Source: Oscillospiraceae bacterium (GTDB lineage Bacteria > Bacillota > Clostridia > Oscillospirales > CAG-272). Taken from it: a stretch of DNA of 64,000 bases. This document shows, piece by piece, positions 9,658 through 20,318 of the stretch. Each line of letters starts with the position of its first letter. The stretch's first letter is position 1. Below the pieces are notes generated by a model. That model was not told the origin of the DNA and ran no database searches. It saw nothing but the letters and a program-made list of their open reading frames with translations. A program made the position numbers and the translations under genes. The DNA lies in contig SVTO01000001.1 in assembly GCA_015063745.1 (NCBI GenBank), positions 1 through 64,000 on the forward strand. The letters are read 5' to 3'.

Positions 9658-11775
9658 GTGAAAAAGAAAATCAAATCCGCAGAAATCGCGGAAAATACTG
9701 CCGTTCTCTCCGATACTTCCGCTGAAGAAACCGAAATGCTCCGGGAATACGAACAGGAAATTCTCTCCCGCAGTGCAGAGCATCACAACGGTCCCCTGCT
9801 GCTGTCCGCCAGAGATGTTGTGGTTCGTTTCAATCTCCGCGGACAGGAACTGACTGCCATCCGTTCCTCTTCTCTGGATGTATATGAAGGCGAAACGCTG
9901 GCTATTGTCGGTGAATCCGGTTCCGGTAAGTCCGTATTCACAAAAACTTTCCTGGGTATGTTGGACAAAAACGGTCGGATCGACGGCGGTTCCCTTATCT
10001 TCCACGGAGAGGATATGGCCAAGTACACCACGGAAGAACAATGGCTGAAGGTACGCGGCAAGAAGATCGCCATGGTATTCCAGGATCCCATGACCAGTCT
10101 GAACCCGGTACGTACCATCGGTGAACAGATCGCCGAGGTAATTATGTGGCATTTCGGCAAGAGTCATGAGGAAGCCAAGGCCGAAACCATTGCACTGCTT
10201 GAAAAAGTGGGTATTCACGATGCCGAAAAGCGGTACAGGCAGTATCCCGGCGAATTTTCCGGCGGCATGCGGCAGAGAGTGGTTATCGCAACTGCCATTG
10301 CCTGCCGTCCCGAAATTCTCATCTGTGACGAGCCTACCACAGCGCTGGACGTAACGGTACAGGCACAGGTACTGGATCTGATCAAGTCCCTGCAGAAGGA
10401 ACTGAAGATGAGTGTGGTATTCATCACCCACGACCTTGGGGTGGTTGCCAATATTGCCGACTGGGTTGCCGTTATGTATGCGGGAAAAATCGTGGAATAC
10501 GGTACCGCGAACGAGATTTTCAAGTCTCCCGAGCATCCCTACACCAAAGCACTGCTCCGTTCCCTGCCCCAGCTTGGTACCAAAGGTCACGATCTGTATT
10601 CCATTCAGGGTACGCCGCCCAGTCTGTTCAAGCAGATCACCGGCGATGCTTTTGCGCCCCGGAATACGGATGCCATGAAAATTGATTTTGAAGAAGAACC
10701 GCCGATCTTCCCGGTGACGGATACGCACTGGGCAAGAACCTGGCTGCTTTCTCCCCAGGCCAAAGACTATCGTGACGCACTGCATCTGCGGGATGCACAA
10801 CTGCAGGAAAATGCCGTGCCCGAAACGCCTTTCAATTATGAAAATGCCGAAAAGCTCATTACGGTACGGGATCTGACCGTACGGTTCAAAATGGGCGGCA
10901 GCACGTTCAAGGCTGTGGACGGTGTCAGCTTTGATATTTTCAAGGGTGAGACCCTGTCGCTGGTCGGTGAATCCGGTTCCGGAAAAACCACCATCGGCCG
11001 TGCGATTATGCGTATTTACACCGGCAATGTAGGTGGTGAAGTGACCTTCAAGGGCTCGAAAATCACCGGCAAGCTGTCCCGTCAGGACAAGAAGAAGCTG
11101 CATATGGAAATGCAGATGATCTTCCAGGATCCCATGGCTTCCCTGAACGAACGTGCCAAGGTGGACTACATCATTTCGGAAGGTTTGTACAATTATCATC
11201 TGTACGAATCCGAGGAAGACCGCGTTGCCAAGGTGGAAAACATTCTGAACGAGGTTGGTCTGACAAGTGAGTTCATTTCCCGTTTCCCCCACGAATTCTC
11301 CGGCGGACAGAGACAGCGTATCGGCATTGCCCGCAGTCTGATCATGAATCCGGATTTTCTGGTAGCGGACGAACCCATCTCCGCGCTGGACGTTTCCATC
11401 CGTGCCCAGGTCATCAATCTGCTGAACAAGATGAAGAAGGAAAGAGATCTGACCTATCTGTTCATTGCCCATGACCTGTCTGCCGTACGGTTTATTTCCG
11501 ACCGCATTGCGGTGATCCACAAAGGGCATCTGGTGGAGCTTGCGCCCTGCGAAGAGCTCTTTGCCCATCCGCTGCATCCTTATACCAAAGCCCTGCTCTC
11601 CGCCGTTCCCTATCCCGATCCGGATACCGAACGAAACAAGGTATTGCTCCACTACGATCCGGCTATGCACGATTATACCTCCGACAAGCCCGAATGGACG
11701 GAGATAACCCCCGGTCATTTCGTATACGGCAACGCCAGGGAAATGGAAGGGTATCGCCGTGAAGCAGAAGCCTGA
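9658..11775 (+). CDS. Fused double ATP-binding protein of oligopeptide ABC transporter (OppD-OppF fusion)
   Basis: Two complete ATPase modules in one [19 protein letters not shown] and [20 protein letters not shown] start with AGGAGG upstream. Confidence 0.9.
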   Translation: MKKKIKSAEIAENTAVLSDTSAEETEMLREYEQEILSRSAEHHNGPLLLSARDVVVRFNLRGQELTAIRSSSLDVYEGETLAIVGESGSGKSVFTKTFLGMLDKNGRIDGGSLIFHGEDMAKYTTEEQWLKVRGKKIAMVFQDPMTSLNPVRTIGEQIAEVIMWHFGKSHEEAKAETIALLEKVGIHDAEKRYRQYPGEFSGGMRQRVVIATAIACRPEILICDEPTTALDVTVQAQVLDLIKSLQKELKMSVVFITHDLGVVANIADWVAVMYAGKIVEYGTANEIFKSPEHPYTKALLRSLPQLGTKGHDLYSIQGTPPSLFKQITGDAFAPRNTDAMKIDFEEEPPIFPVTDTHWARTWLLSPQAKDYRDALHLRDAQLQENAVPETPFNYENAEKLITVRDLTVRFKMGGSTFKAVDGVSFDIFKGETLSLVGESGSGKTTIGRAIMRIYTGNVGGEVTFKGSKITGKLSRQDKKKLHMEMQMIFQDPMASLNERAKVDYIISEGLYNYHLYESEEDRVAKVENILNEVGLTSEFISRFPHEFSGGQRQRIGIARSLIMNPDFLVADEPISALDVSIRAQVINLLNKMKKERDLTYLFIAHDLSAVRFISDRIAVIHKGHLVELAPCEELFAHPLHPYTKALLSAVPYPDPDTERNKVLLHYDPAMHDYTSDKPEWTEITPGHFVYGNAREMEGYRREAEA

Positions 11776-12238
11776 TACATTGAAAACCCCGTCCGCACCG
11801 CAGGAAAAGCAGGTATTCCGGCTTGTTCTGATCCGGCGTATGTTCGGCTATCTCAGCACGGGACTGGTGATCTCGGCCATTCTCGGCGGACTTTACGGGG
11901 ACAGACTCCATTTTATCTGGGGACTGTGTGCCTCCGGTGCGGTATGTATTGCCATGGGATGGTGGGAATATCTCCGGCTGACGGATTCCCTTCCCTTCGG
12001 CAGACGAAAGAAAGAAAAAAAGCTTTCCGTACCATATATTCTGCGGAAGGAAAAGGAAAAAAAGCGGCACAAACCTGCGTTTATGCAGAATGCGGAAGAT
12101 TTTGAAGATGATCTGACGCCTTATACCACGGCGGATCTGGAGGTTCTCAGCGAGAAAAAGCGTTCCCATGCGCTGATTGCCGCCCGGCTGATCTCCGGGG
12201 TTCTGCTGTTTGTATTATCTTTTGTGATTCATCTGTAA
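11759..12238 (+). CDS. Small hypothetical membrane protein
   Basis: Overlaps end of the ATPase gene; predicted TM segments at both ends. Confidence 0.6.
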   Translation: MKQKPDTLKTPSAPQEKQVFRLVLIRRMFGYLSTGLVISAILGGLYGDRLHFIWGLCASGAVCIAMGWWEYLRLTDSLPFGRRKKEKKLSVPYILRKEKEKKRHKPAFMQNAEDFEDDLTPYTTADLEVLSEKKRSHALIAARLISGVLLFVLSFVIHL

Positions 12239-12248
12239 GGAGCCAATT

Positions 12249-13391
12249 ATGATTCGTATACAGAACGGAATACTGCACACTGTGGAGTGCGGTTCCTATG
12301 AAAACGGTTATGTGGACATCGAAAACGGCAAAATCATCGGGTTCGGTTCCCTGACCGATGCACCTGCTGCCGCCGGTGAGATCTATGATGCCGATGGCGG
12401 ATTCATTTTCCCCGGTATGATCGATGCCCATTCCCACATCGGTATTTCCGAAGAAGGAAAGAGATGGGAAGGGGAAGACTGCAACGAGACCACCTCGCCC
12501 GTAACACCCGATATGCGCGCCATGGACGGGTTCTATCCCTTCGATATCGCGATTCCCAAGGCAAGACGGGCCGGTATCACTACGGTAAATGTCTGCCCCG
12601 GCAGTACCAATGTGGTCGGCGGTCAGACAGCGGCTGTGAAGCTGTACGGCAAGAACATTGCGGATATGGTAATCAAATCCCCGGCGGCTATGAAATGTGC
12701 CATGGGTGAAAATCCCAAGCGGAATTACGGTGAATCCGGCGGTTCCACGCCCATGACCCGTATGGCCATCGCTGCCATTTTCCGCCGCACTATGACAGAA
12801 GCGCTGCGGTATATGGCGAAGAAGGACAAAGGCGAGGATCTCTATGATGCAAAGAATGAAGCTCTGATTCCTCTGCTGAAGCAGGAGATTCCCATGCACG
12901 TACACGCTCATCGGAGTGACGATATTCTGACCGCACTCCGGTTGGCGGAGGAATTTTCCCTGCGTTGTGTAACGGTACATACCACCGGCGGTGCCGACAT
13001 TATTGACGAAATTGCCGGAAGCGGGATCATGCCCATCGTGGGTCCCTGCATCGGTCCTGCCGGTAAGCCGGAAACTGTGGGCGGCAATCTGGCGATGACA
13101 GCGGATCTGGCCCGTGCGGGTGTGGAATTTGCGCTGACCACCGACCATGATGTATGTGCGCTGTGGATGCTGCCTTATTTTGCATCCCTTGCCGTAAGAG
13201 AAGGACTGGATGAACAGGCGGCATTCCGTGCGATCACCTTAAACGGTGCGAAAGTATGCGGTATTGAAAACCGTGTCGGCTCCATCGCCAAGGGTAAGGA
13301 TGCGGATATTGTGGTATTCAGCGGTCATCCGTTCCATTATCTGACCAAGACCAAAGCGGTATTCATGGACGGACGGCAGGTGGAAGGATGA
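12249..13391 (+). CDS. Amidohydrolase family metal-dependent hydrolase (imidazolonepropionase-like)
   Basis: FIFPGMIDAHSHIG...; VHAHR; TTDHD; composite TIM-barrel amidohydrolase motifs. Confidence 0.85.
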   Translation: MIRIQNGILHTVECGSYENGYVDIENGKIIGFGSLTDAPAAAGEIYDADGGFIFPGMIDAHSHIGISEEGKRWEGEDCNETTSPVTPDMRAMDGFYPFDIAIPKARRAGITTVNVCPGSTNVVGGQTAAVKLYGKNIADMVIKSPAAMKCAMGENPKRNYGESGGSTPMTRMAIAAIFRRTMTEALRYMAKKDKGEDLYDAKNEALIPLLKQEIPMHVHAHRSDDILTALRLAEEFSLRCVTVHTTGGADIIDEIAGSGIMPIVGPCIGPAGKPETVGGNLAMTADLARAGVEFALTTDHDVCALWMLPYFASLAVREGLDEQAAFRAITLNGAKVCGIENRVGSIAKGKDADIVVFSGHPFHYLTKTKAVFMDGRQVEG

Positions 13392-14575
13392 GTACTGCCG
13401 ATCGTTTGATGGGTTTCATTGACTCCGTGCTTACGGAGATCACTGCGATCCGCCGTCATGTACACCGGTATCCAGAGCTATCCGGTGAAGAACGGGAAAC
13501 AACGGCGTATATCTGCGGTATTCTGGAAAAGCACGGGATCGTCCCCCGTATGCTGCCGGACAACAGTGGTTTTACGGCGGAGGTGGGATCCGGTGAGAAG
13601 GTACTCGGTATCCGTGCGGAACTGGATGCTATGCCCATCACGGAAGAAACCGGTCTGCCCTATGCTTCGGTACATCCGGGTATAATGCACGCCTGCGGAC
13701 ACGATATTCACCTGGCGGCGGCTGTCGGTTTTCTGCTGATGCTCAAGCCTTTGGAAGACACGCTGCCCTGTCGGGTACGGATTTTCTGTCAGCCTGCGGA
13801 GGAAACCACGGGTGGGGCGGAGAAAATGATCCGGTACGGCTGTCTGGAGAATCCGGTATGTGATACGGTTCTGGGATTTCATATAGATCCTTCCCTTCCA
13901 GCGGGAAAAGCGGCCTATCTGCCCGGTGTGATGAATGCGGCGGTTACGGATTTCGATCTGGTAGTCCGCGGACGCTCCTGTCACGGTGCCCATCCGGAAC
14001 AGGGGATCGATGCGATTGTAGCATCCGCTGCGGTGGTTTCGGCTCTGCAGACGGTTTCCGCAAGAAGATTTGCCCCCACGACTCCGGTGATCGTTACCGT
14101 CGGCACCATCTGCGGCGGTTTGGCCAGCAATGTGGTTGCCGGGGAGGTTCGTATGCGCGGTACCTTGCGTGCGCTGGATCGTCAGGTTATGGAAAATCTG
14201 CGTCGGGTGGTCAGGGAGACTGCGGAATCTGCTGCGGCGGGCTGCGGTGCTTCTGCGGAGGTGGTTTACACGACCGGTTATCCGGTGCTGGAAAATAATC
14301 CCGCGTGGACGGAAGCGTTTTTTGAAAAAGTCGGCAGGCATCTGGGAACGGATGCGGTGCGGAAGATGGATGCGCCCAGTCTCGGTGCGGATGATTTTGC
14401 CTTTTTCTGTGAAAATGCGGTCAGCTGTTATTTCAACATCGGTTGTCTGGGTACGAACGATCTGCCCGGCCAGGCTCTGCACAGTAGTTTGCTGGTACCG
14501 GATGAAAACTGTATGCGGACAGCGCTGGAAATTCTTTGTCTGGCTGTGGAATTTGTGGAAGAACGGGACGTATGA
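13388..14575 (+). CDS. M20 family metallopeptidase / amidohydrolase (HipO-like)
   Basis: RHVHRYPELSGEE...GIRAELDAMPITEETGLPYAS...MHACGHDIHLA; ATGA overlap with preceding gene. Confidence 0.92.
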   Translation: MSTADRLMGFIDSVLTEITAIRRHVHRYPELSGEERETTAYICGILEKHGIVPRMLPDNSGFTAEVGSGEKVLGIRAELDAMPITEETGLPYASVHPGIMHACGHDIHLAAAVGFLLMLKPLEDTLPCRVRIFCQPAEETTGGAEKMIRYGCLENPVCDTVLGFHIDPSLPAGKAAYLPGVMNAAVTDFDLVVRGRSCHGAHPEQGIDAIVASAAVVSALQTVSARRFAPTTPVIVTVGTICGGLASNVVAGEVRMRGTLRALDRQVMENLRRVVRETAESAAAGCGASAEVVYTTGYPVLENNPAWTEAFFEKVGRHLGTDAVRKMDAPSLGADDFAFFCENAVSCYFNIGCLGTNDLPGQALHSSLLVPDENCMRTALEILCLAVEFVEERDV

Positions 14576-14600
14576 CGGAATATATTTAAAGAATGTTTTC

Positions 14601-14641
14601 GGGGGAAGGAAAACTTTTTTGCAAAAAGTTTTCCTTCCCCC
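14601..14641. repeat. Perfect 19-bp inverted repeat (probable terminator), copy 1 of paired hairpin family
   Basis: GGGGGAAGGAAAACTTTTT-TGC-AAAAAGTTTTCCTTCCCCC. Confidence 0.85.
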
Positions 14642-14797
14642 GAACCCCCATCTTTTCAAAAATCTTAAAAAAAGGGTAACAACAGGAAAATATGTGGGAT
14701 TTTAGGGGTTGGTAATTATAATATGTTTGGGGCAATATTCCTGTTTACGATTTTTTGGAAAAAGAAGAAGGCAGGTGGAGATTGCTTGTAAATTTGC

Positions 14798-14836
14798 GAG
14801 GGAGAAAAGCTTTTTGGCAAAAAGTTTTTCTCCCTC
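14798..14836. repeat. 18-bp inverted repeat, copy 2 of the same hairpin family
   Basis: GAGGGAGAAAAGCTTTTT-GGC-AAAAAGTTTTTCTCCCTC; one G-U-compatible position; same core as copy 1. Confidence 0.85.
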
Positions 14837-14858
14837 ATCTGTTGATATATATGTTTTT

Positions 14859-16001
14859 TTACCGGAACAGTTCTGCTGCTTTTTCCATCCGTTCCACGAT
14901 TTTTACGCCGAAGGGACATCTGCTTTCACAGCCGCCGCATCCGATACAGTCCGCGGCATTCACGGGCAGGACCTTGTAATGATCCTTCACCGATGCGGGT
15001 ACTTCCGGCTGCATAACGGCGAGATCGTACAGCTTATTCACCATGGCGATGTCGATATCCATGGGACAGGGTTTACAATGGCCGCAGTAGGTACACTGAC
15101 CGCTGCAGGCATGACGGGGGGCGCCTGCCAGAACGGTGGCATAGTCTTTTTCCATGTCATCGGCACTTTCGTATTTCACGGCATCCATCACCTGTTCCAC
15201 AGAATCAAATCCGACCAGTACCGTTGCGGCGGCCGGGCGGGTCAGGCAGTAGTGGAGACACTGCACGGGCGTCAGAGAAACGCCGAAGGGAGAACGCTTG
15301 GCATCGAACAGGCGGCCGCCTGCGAAACCTTTCATTACGGTAATTCCCACGTCGTGCTGTTCGCAGAGCTTGTACAGTTCTTCCCTCTCCGGTGCGATGC
15401 CGCTGAAGGATGCATCGAATTCGTCTGCGAAATAGGTATCCACGTCATCCGTGGGCGGGAGCATATCAAAGGCGGGGTTGATGCTGAACATAATCATTTC
15501 CACCAATCCGCTTTCCACCGCACGCTTGGCGATTTCCGGATTATGTGTGCCCAGGCCGATATGGCGGATGGTTCCCTTTTTCTTCAGTTCTTTTACGTAC
15601 TGCAGATAATCGCTTTGCAGAATGTAATCGAAATCCTCGTGCTGGTCCACGTAATGGATCATGCCCAGATCCACGTAGTCCGTGCCGAGACGGGTAAGGA
15701 AATCTTCAAAGGCTGCTTTAACCTCAGGAAGACTGCGCGAACGCTCGTACTGACCGTTCTGCCATGTGGATCCGATATGTCCCTGGATGATCCAGTTTTC
15801 CCGGTGTCCGCGGATTGCTTCGCCCAGATTGGTACGCACATTGGGTTCGGACATCCAGCAGTCCAGAATATTGATTCCCTGTGCTTCGCAGGCGGCAACG
15901 ATTTCTTTACATTCCTCCGCGCTGTGTCTTTCCAGCCATTCCGCTCCAAGGCCGATCTCGCTGACCATCAGATTTGTTTTTCCCAATCTTCTGTATTGCA
16001 T
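14859..16001 (-). CDS. Aldo/keto reductase with C-terminal 4Fe-4S domains
   Basis: MQYRRLGKTNLMVSEIGLGAEWL...; C-term CSGQCTYCGHCKPCP and CIGCGGCESRCPFGV. Internal ATG at 16001 preferred. Confidence 0.9.
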   Translation of the reverse strand: MQYRRLGKTNLMVSEIGLGAEWLERHSAEECKEIVAACEAQGINILDCWMSEPNVRTNLGEAIRGHRENWIIQGHIGSTWQNGQYERSRSLPEVKAAFEDFLTRLGTDYVDLGMIHYVDQHEDFDYILQSDYLQYVKELKKKGTIRHIGLGTHNPEIAKRAVESGLVEMIMFSINPAFDMLPPTDDVDTYFADEFDASFSGIAPEREELYKLCEQHDVGITVMKGFAGGRLFDAKRSPFGVSLTPVQCLHYCLTRPAAATVLVGFDSVEQVMDAVKYESADDMEKDYATVLAGAPRHACSGQCTYCGHCKPCPMDIDIAMVNKLYDLAVMQPEVPASVKDHYKVLPVNAADCIGCGGCESRCPFGVKIVERMEKAAELFR

Positions 16002-16161
16002 ATACCATTCTCCGTTTCTGTCGTTATGGATTATTTTACTATTATTATAATTGCGTTTTCCTGATAATGTCAATAGTTTTTTCATAAATCTATAACATTT
16101 ATCTGGAAAAATTGTCGAAAATATGTTATAATACCCTTTATAACAGGAAAGGAGATTTGCA

Positions 16162-17571
16162 ATGGATCGTTTTTTCAGGCTTCGTGAACGGGGTACTTCT
16201 GTGAAAACCGAATTTATCGCCGGAATGACCACCTTTTTCTCCATGGTTTACATATTGATGGTGAACGCCAATATGTTTGCCGATCCTTTCGGAGACGGCT
16301 CCAATCCGCTGGGTGTGTCCTACGGTGCTATCTATATTGCCACGGCCATTTCCGCTGTGGTGGGGACCGTGCTCGCCGGCCTTCTTGCCAATCTGCCCCT
16401 GGCACAGGCGAGTGGTATGGGGCTCAATGCATTCTTTGTGTACACTGTATGCATCGGCTTCGGTCTTTCCTATTCCAATGCGTTGGTGCTGATCTTTTTT
16501 GAAGGTATTGTATTCATTCTGCTTACCGTCACCGGTCTGCGGAAAAAGATTTTTGATTCCCTGCCGAATGCGGTCAGAGCGGCTATTCCGTCCGGTATCG
16601 GTTTGTTTATCACCCTGCTGGGGCTTCAGAATGCGGGTATCGTTGTACCGGATACTTCCACTGCGGTGGATCTGGGTTCCTTCAACCTGCTGCAGCAGAA
16701 CTGGGGCGATATTATGCCCATGATCGTTACCCTGATCACCTTCCTCGCCATTGTTGTTATGAGCATCAAGAATATCCGCGGTTCTGCTTTTATCGGTATT
16801 CTCATCGGTATGGCCATGTACTACCTGCTGGGTCTTACCGTAGACGGGTTCTATGATGCCATTTCCATAACATTCATCAGTCCTGCCAAGGCTTTCGGTG
16901 AATTTACTTCACTCTCCTTCGGCAAGGTATTTACGGAGGGGTTGGATTTCTCCGCCTATACGGCTGCCCACGGCAATGCCAATCTGGTGCTGACCGTTGT
17001 TACCACCGCTCTTGCGTTCTGCATGGTGGATATGTTCGACACGCTGGGAACCCTTTACGCTGCCTGTGAACGGGCCAATCTCCTGGATGAAAAGGGTGAG
17101 CCCATCAACATGAACAAGGGTATGCTCTCCGATGCCATTGCCACTTCCCTCGGTGCGATCTGCGGTACTTCCACCGTTACCACCTTCAGCGAAGTCAATG
17201 CCGGCATTGCTGCAGGCGGCAGAACGGGACTTACTTCCGTTTTCTGCGGTTTGTTCTTTTTCATCGCCATGTTCCTCAGTCCCATTGCTCAGCTGATTCC
17301 CGGATGTGCGACTGCATCGGCTCTGATTTATGTGGGTCTGCTGATGATGGCATCTGTGCGCAATATTGACTGGAGCGATTTCAAGATCTCCGTTCCCGCT
17401 TTCCTGACGCTGGCGGTTATGCCTTTCACCTACAATATCTCCTACGGTATCGCCTTCGGTATGATTTCCTACATCATCATCAGCGTATTCACCGGGGATA
17501 TCAAGAAGATCAAGGCCGGTTCCTGGGTAATCACCCTGCTGTTCATTGCCATGCTGCTTCTTACACACTGA
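16162..17571 (+). CDS. NCS2 family purine/pyrimidine permease (AzgA-like)
   Basis: FRLRERGTSVKTEFIAGMTTFFSMVYILMVNANMF; DMFDTLGTL; TTFSEVNAGIAAGGRTGLTS. Confidence 0.92.
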   Translation: MDRFFRLRERGTSVKTEFIAGMTTFFSMVYILMVNANMFADPFGDGSNPLGVSYGAIYIATAISAVVGTVLAGLLANLPLAQASGMGLNAFFVYTVCIGFGLSYSNALVLIFFEGIVFILLTVTGLRKKIFDSLPNAVRAAIPSGIGLFITLLGLQNAGIVVPDTSTAVDLGSFNLLQQNWGDIMPMIVTLITFLAIVVMSIKNIRGSAFIGILIGMAMYYLLGLTVDGFYDAISITFISPAKAFGEFTSLSFGKVFTEGLDFSAYTAAHGNANLVLTVVTTALAFCMVDMFDTLGTLYAACERANLLDEKGEPINMNKGMLSDAIATSLGAICGTSTVTTFSEVNAGIAAGGRTGLTSVFCGLFFFIAMFLSPIAQLIPGCATASALIYVGLLMMASVRNIDWSDFKISVPAFLTLAVMPFTYNISYGIAFGMISYIIISVFTGDIKKIKAGSWVITLLFIAMLLLTH

Positions 17572-17584
17572 TAAAGAATCTCTC

Positions 17585-17620
17585 AAAGCTGACTCGTCTC
17601 CCGGATGGGTCAGCTTTTTC
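17585..17620 (+). terminator. Intrinsic terminator
   Basis: AAAGCTGAC...GTCAGCTTTTTC. Confidence 0.7.
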
Positions 17621-17634
17621 ATATTCCCATACAA

Positions 17635-17670
17635 AAATACCTGCCTCATATCCGAAGCAGGTATTTTTTT
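17635..17670. terminator. Bidirectional terminator between convergent genes
   Basis: AAATACCTGC...GCAGGTATTTTTTT. Confidence 0.7.
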
Positions 17671-17681
17671 CATTTGTATAC

Positions 17682-18782
17682 TCAATCCTTCTTATCCGCA
17701 CCGGCCTTGCCGAAGTACATCAGCTCCCACACCGCCTTTTCGCTGACACGTTCGACCACTTCGCCGTTTTCGATTTTCTCGATGCTGGCTTCGCCCTCAA
17801 ATCGGGTATAGGAACCGGAGAAACCGATCAGTCGGGCGCCCAGTTTCGTCACGCCGGACAGCAGATCGATGAAATTCTGGCTGGCAATGTCGCCGTGCCG
17901 ATCGTAGGTGATGCGGTACAGTTCGCCTTTTTCCGTGGTGTATTCGTAGATCACCTTGCCGTAGATGGGTTTGCCGGTGGCTTCGTCGAAATATTCGTCC
18001 GTGGGCAGGAATTTCAGGGTGTGATTGCTGTTGTCGCCCAGAATTTCGTTTCCTTTGGCCAGCATGAATACATCGAACTCTTTATAGCCATACTTCTTTT
18101 CGCCGGTGATCCAGGAGGAGATCACTTTATAATCCCCGATTTTCGCTCTGCCCCAGTACCAGTGGTGCATCAGCTTCAGCATGACCGCATTGCCCCAGTT
18201 ATGATCGTGATAGCCGGTACCTTCCAGATGCAGACTGCCGCCTTCGTAGGTCACATCCGCGACTGCAATGCCTTCGGGAATGGCCGGCAGCCAGGCGAAA
18301 TAATATTCTTCCTTATCCCCGAAGAAAATACTGCCGGATTGGGATCGCCAGGAACGGATCGTACCGTCAAGGGTCATTTTCGCTTTGATTTTCTCACCGT
18401 TGAAAACGATATCGTAATGTTTCAGATCCCCTGTGATCCGGCTGGAACCGATTTTTACGTCGCAGTGATCCTTCGCATAGAAGCTTTCCTCAATGGATGC
18501 GCTTACCTCGTCGGAATATTTGGTTCCGTCGGGGAGAGTCAGTTCGATGGTTGCCTGGGGTTTGATGGGACCGTTTACGTCGATGGGGGATTTGGAAAAG
18601 AAAATGATAACCATAACGGTGCCGTCCGGGAAATGGGCGTCATTGTACCACCATTCGTAGGTACCGCGGCTGCCGTCCGTGTGCATACCGTCTTCCCACT
18701 GTTCCACCTTTCCTCGGGTCAGTCCCATGCTTTTATAATGTGCATCGTCGTCCGGATGAACGGAATTCTGGATTTTTCTCAT
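17682..18782 (-). CDS. CrtC/AttH-like lipocalin-fold protein (hydroxyneurosporene synthase/carotenoid 1,2-hydratase-related)
   Basis: GTYEWWYNDAHFPDGTVMVIIFFSK and GTGYHDHNWGNAVMLKLMHHWYWGRA motifs. Confidence 0.65.
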   Translation of the reverse strand: MRKIQNSVHPDDDAHYKSMGLTRGKVEQWEDGMHTDGSRGTYEWWYNDAHFPDGTVMVIIFFSKSPIDVNGPIKPQATIELTLPDGTKYSDEVSASIEESFYAKDHCDVKIGSSRITGDLKHYDIVFNGEKIKAKMTLDGTIRSWRSQSGSIFFGDKEEYYFAWLPAIPEGIAVADVTYEGGSLHLEGTGYHDHNWGNAVMLKLMHHWYWGRAKIGDYKVISSWITGEKKYGYKEFDVFMLAKGNEILGDNSNHTLKFLPTDEYFDEATGKPIYGKVIYEYTTEKGELYRITYDRHGDIASQNFIDLLSGVTKLGARLIGFSGSYTRFEGEASIEKIENGEVVERVSEKAVWELMYFGKAGADKKD

Positions 18783-18797
18783 GTTTGTTTCTCCTGT

Positions 18798-20033
18798 TTA
18801 TAAAGTCTGGGACGTTTTCAGGGACTCTCTGTATTCCTTCGGTGTTTTGCCGGTCTGTTTTTTGAAGGTTTTGGAGAAATACTGTACGTCCATGATGCCG
18901 CAGTGTACTGCGATGGCCTGTACCTGCTGCTGGGTGGTGGCGAGGAGGTACATAGCAAGCTGGATCCGCTTTTCACGGATATATTCGGATATGGTCTTGC
19001 CCGTATCTTTTTTGAATATGGTGGACAGATACCCCGGACTGACATTCAGCGTATCCGAAAGTGACTGCAGGGACAAATCCGCCGACAGGTCCGAGTCGAT
19101 CAGCATTACGGTCTGCTGTACAACCAGGGAGTAATGTTTGAGTGCATGCTTACGTACCAGACGGCAGTAGCTCCGGAACATATCCCGCATCAGCGTATAG
19201 TTTTCGCCCAGTTCACGCATATGCTCGATCTTTGCCGCAAATTCCGAAGAGGTTCTGTCCAGATACACCGGATGGACACCGCCGTTTTCCGCGGCTTTGC
19301 GCAGCAGGGTATTCATGATGATCCCATAATTCTTGGCATTGCGCAAAGGGTCGGGGAGCCGTTTTTCGAATACCGGATCGGAAAACACAGAAAGCAACTG
19401 GTTTTCTTTATGCAGCTGGCCAAGACTTACGGCTCTGAGCAGTTCGTTTTCGTAAGCATACCGCTCTTCCATGGCCTTCATATTGATCAGCACATCGTCA
19501 AAGGCTTCGCTGTTGATGGGTTCGCTGACAGCGTCTTCCTCGGGTACGGACAGATCATTTACATCCACAATGGCAAAGGCCGGACTTTTCCAGATGCGTT
19601 CACAGAAAGTCGTGATCATCAGAAACAGGTGGTCGTCATCCGCCAGCACGGGCAGGCTCATATAGTATTCTTCGAAATATATTTTTATGGCAGGTGTAAT
19701 GCTTCCCCTTTCCGCCAGTTCCATCAGTCGTTCACCGGAAGGGGTGCCGGTCAGGTACGGTCCTATGATCAGTACTTCCGGGGTGGGTGTATCGGGCAGA
19801 AGGAGGTACAGATAGCAAAGATCGAACTCGTTGGTATATCTGTACAAAGTGCGGGGTTCGGGACGGGTATGGGCCAGAAAGTCAAGCCGTGGTTCACTGC
19901 CGGAGGGACTGATACCTTCGGAACCGGGGATGGCATAAACGGATGCATCCGGAGAGGTGATTACAGTACGTATATGACCTTTTTTCAGCGTATCGCACAA
20001 AAATTGCAGTTCGTTTTTATATAACAAGTTCAA
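18798..20033 (-). CDS. AraC family transcriptional regulator
   Basis: C-term LQSLSDTLNVSPGYLSTIFKKDTGKTISEYIREKRIQLAMYLL...DVQYFSKTFKKQTGKTPKEYRESL. Confidence 0.92.
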   Translation of the reverse strand: MNLLYKNELQFLCDTLKKGHIRTVITSPDASVYAIPGSEGISPSGSEPRLDFLAHTRPEPRTLYRYTNEFDLCYLYLLLPDTPTPEVLIIGPYLTGTPSGERLMELAERGSITPAIKIYFEEYYMSLPVLADDDHLFLMITTFCERIWKSPAFAIVDVNDLSVPEEDAVSEPINSEAFDDVLINMKAMEERYAYENELLRAVSLGQLHKENQLLSVFSDPVFEKRLPDPLRNAKNYGIIMNTLLRKAAENGGVHPVYLDRTSSEFAAKIEHMRELGENYTLMRDMFRSYCRLVRKHALKHYSLVVQQTVMLIDSDLSADLSLQSLSDTLNVSPGYLSTIFKKDTGKTISEYIREKRIQLAMYLLATTQQQVQAIAVHCGIMDVQYFSKTFKKQTGKTPKEYRESLKTSQTL

Positions 20034-20318
20034 CCTCCCCCCTTTTCGTTACATTTGTGATGATTTGCATATACAACAAATTGCGCAAATCGTCCGAGCG
20101 CTTTTACAATTATACCATGGTTTTTGTATAATTGCAACATGGATTTTTTGAAAAACATAAAAATAATACAAAAACAGTGTAAAAAATTACTCACACAAAA
20201 ATAAAAAATGCTTTATACTAAAAACAGCTGTATTTTTGTCGGATTTTTGTCGGATTTTTTGCTTTGGTTGACAATTTTTGCACAAAAAGTACAAATCTAT
20301 GAAAAGAGGAAAAACAGT

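Noticed and set aside
9643-11718. 691-aa antisense ORF opposite the fused OppDF gene
   Set aside because: Shadow ORF; no domain logic.
16060-16161. Purine riboswitch before the NCS2 permease
   Set aside because: Could not find the conserved three-way-junction core; region is short and AT-rich with an ordinary promoter.
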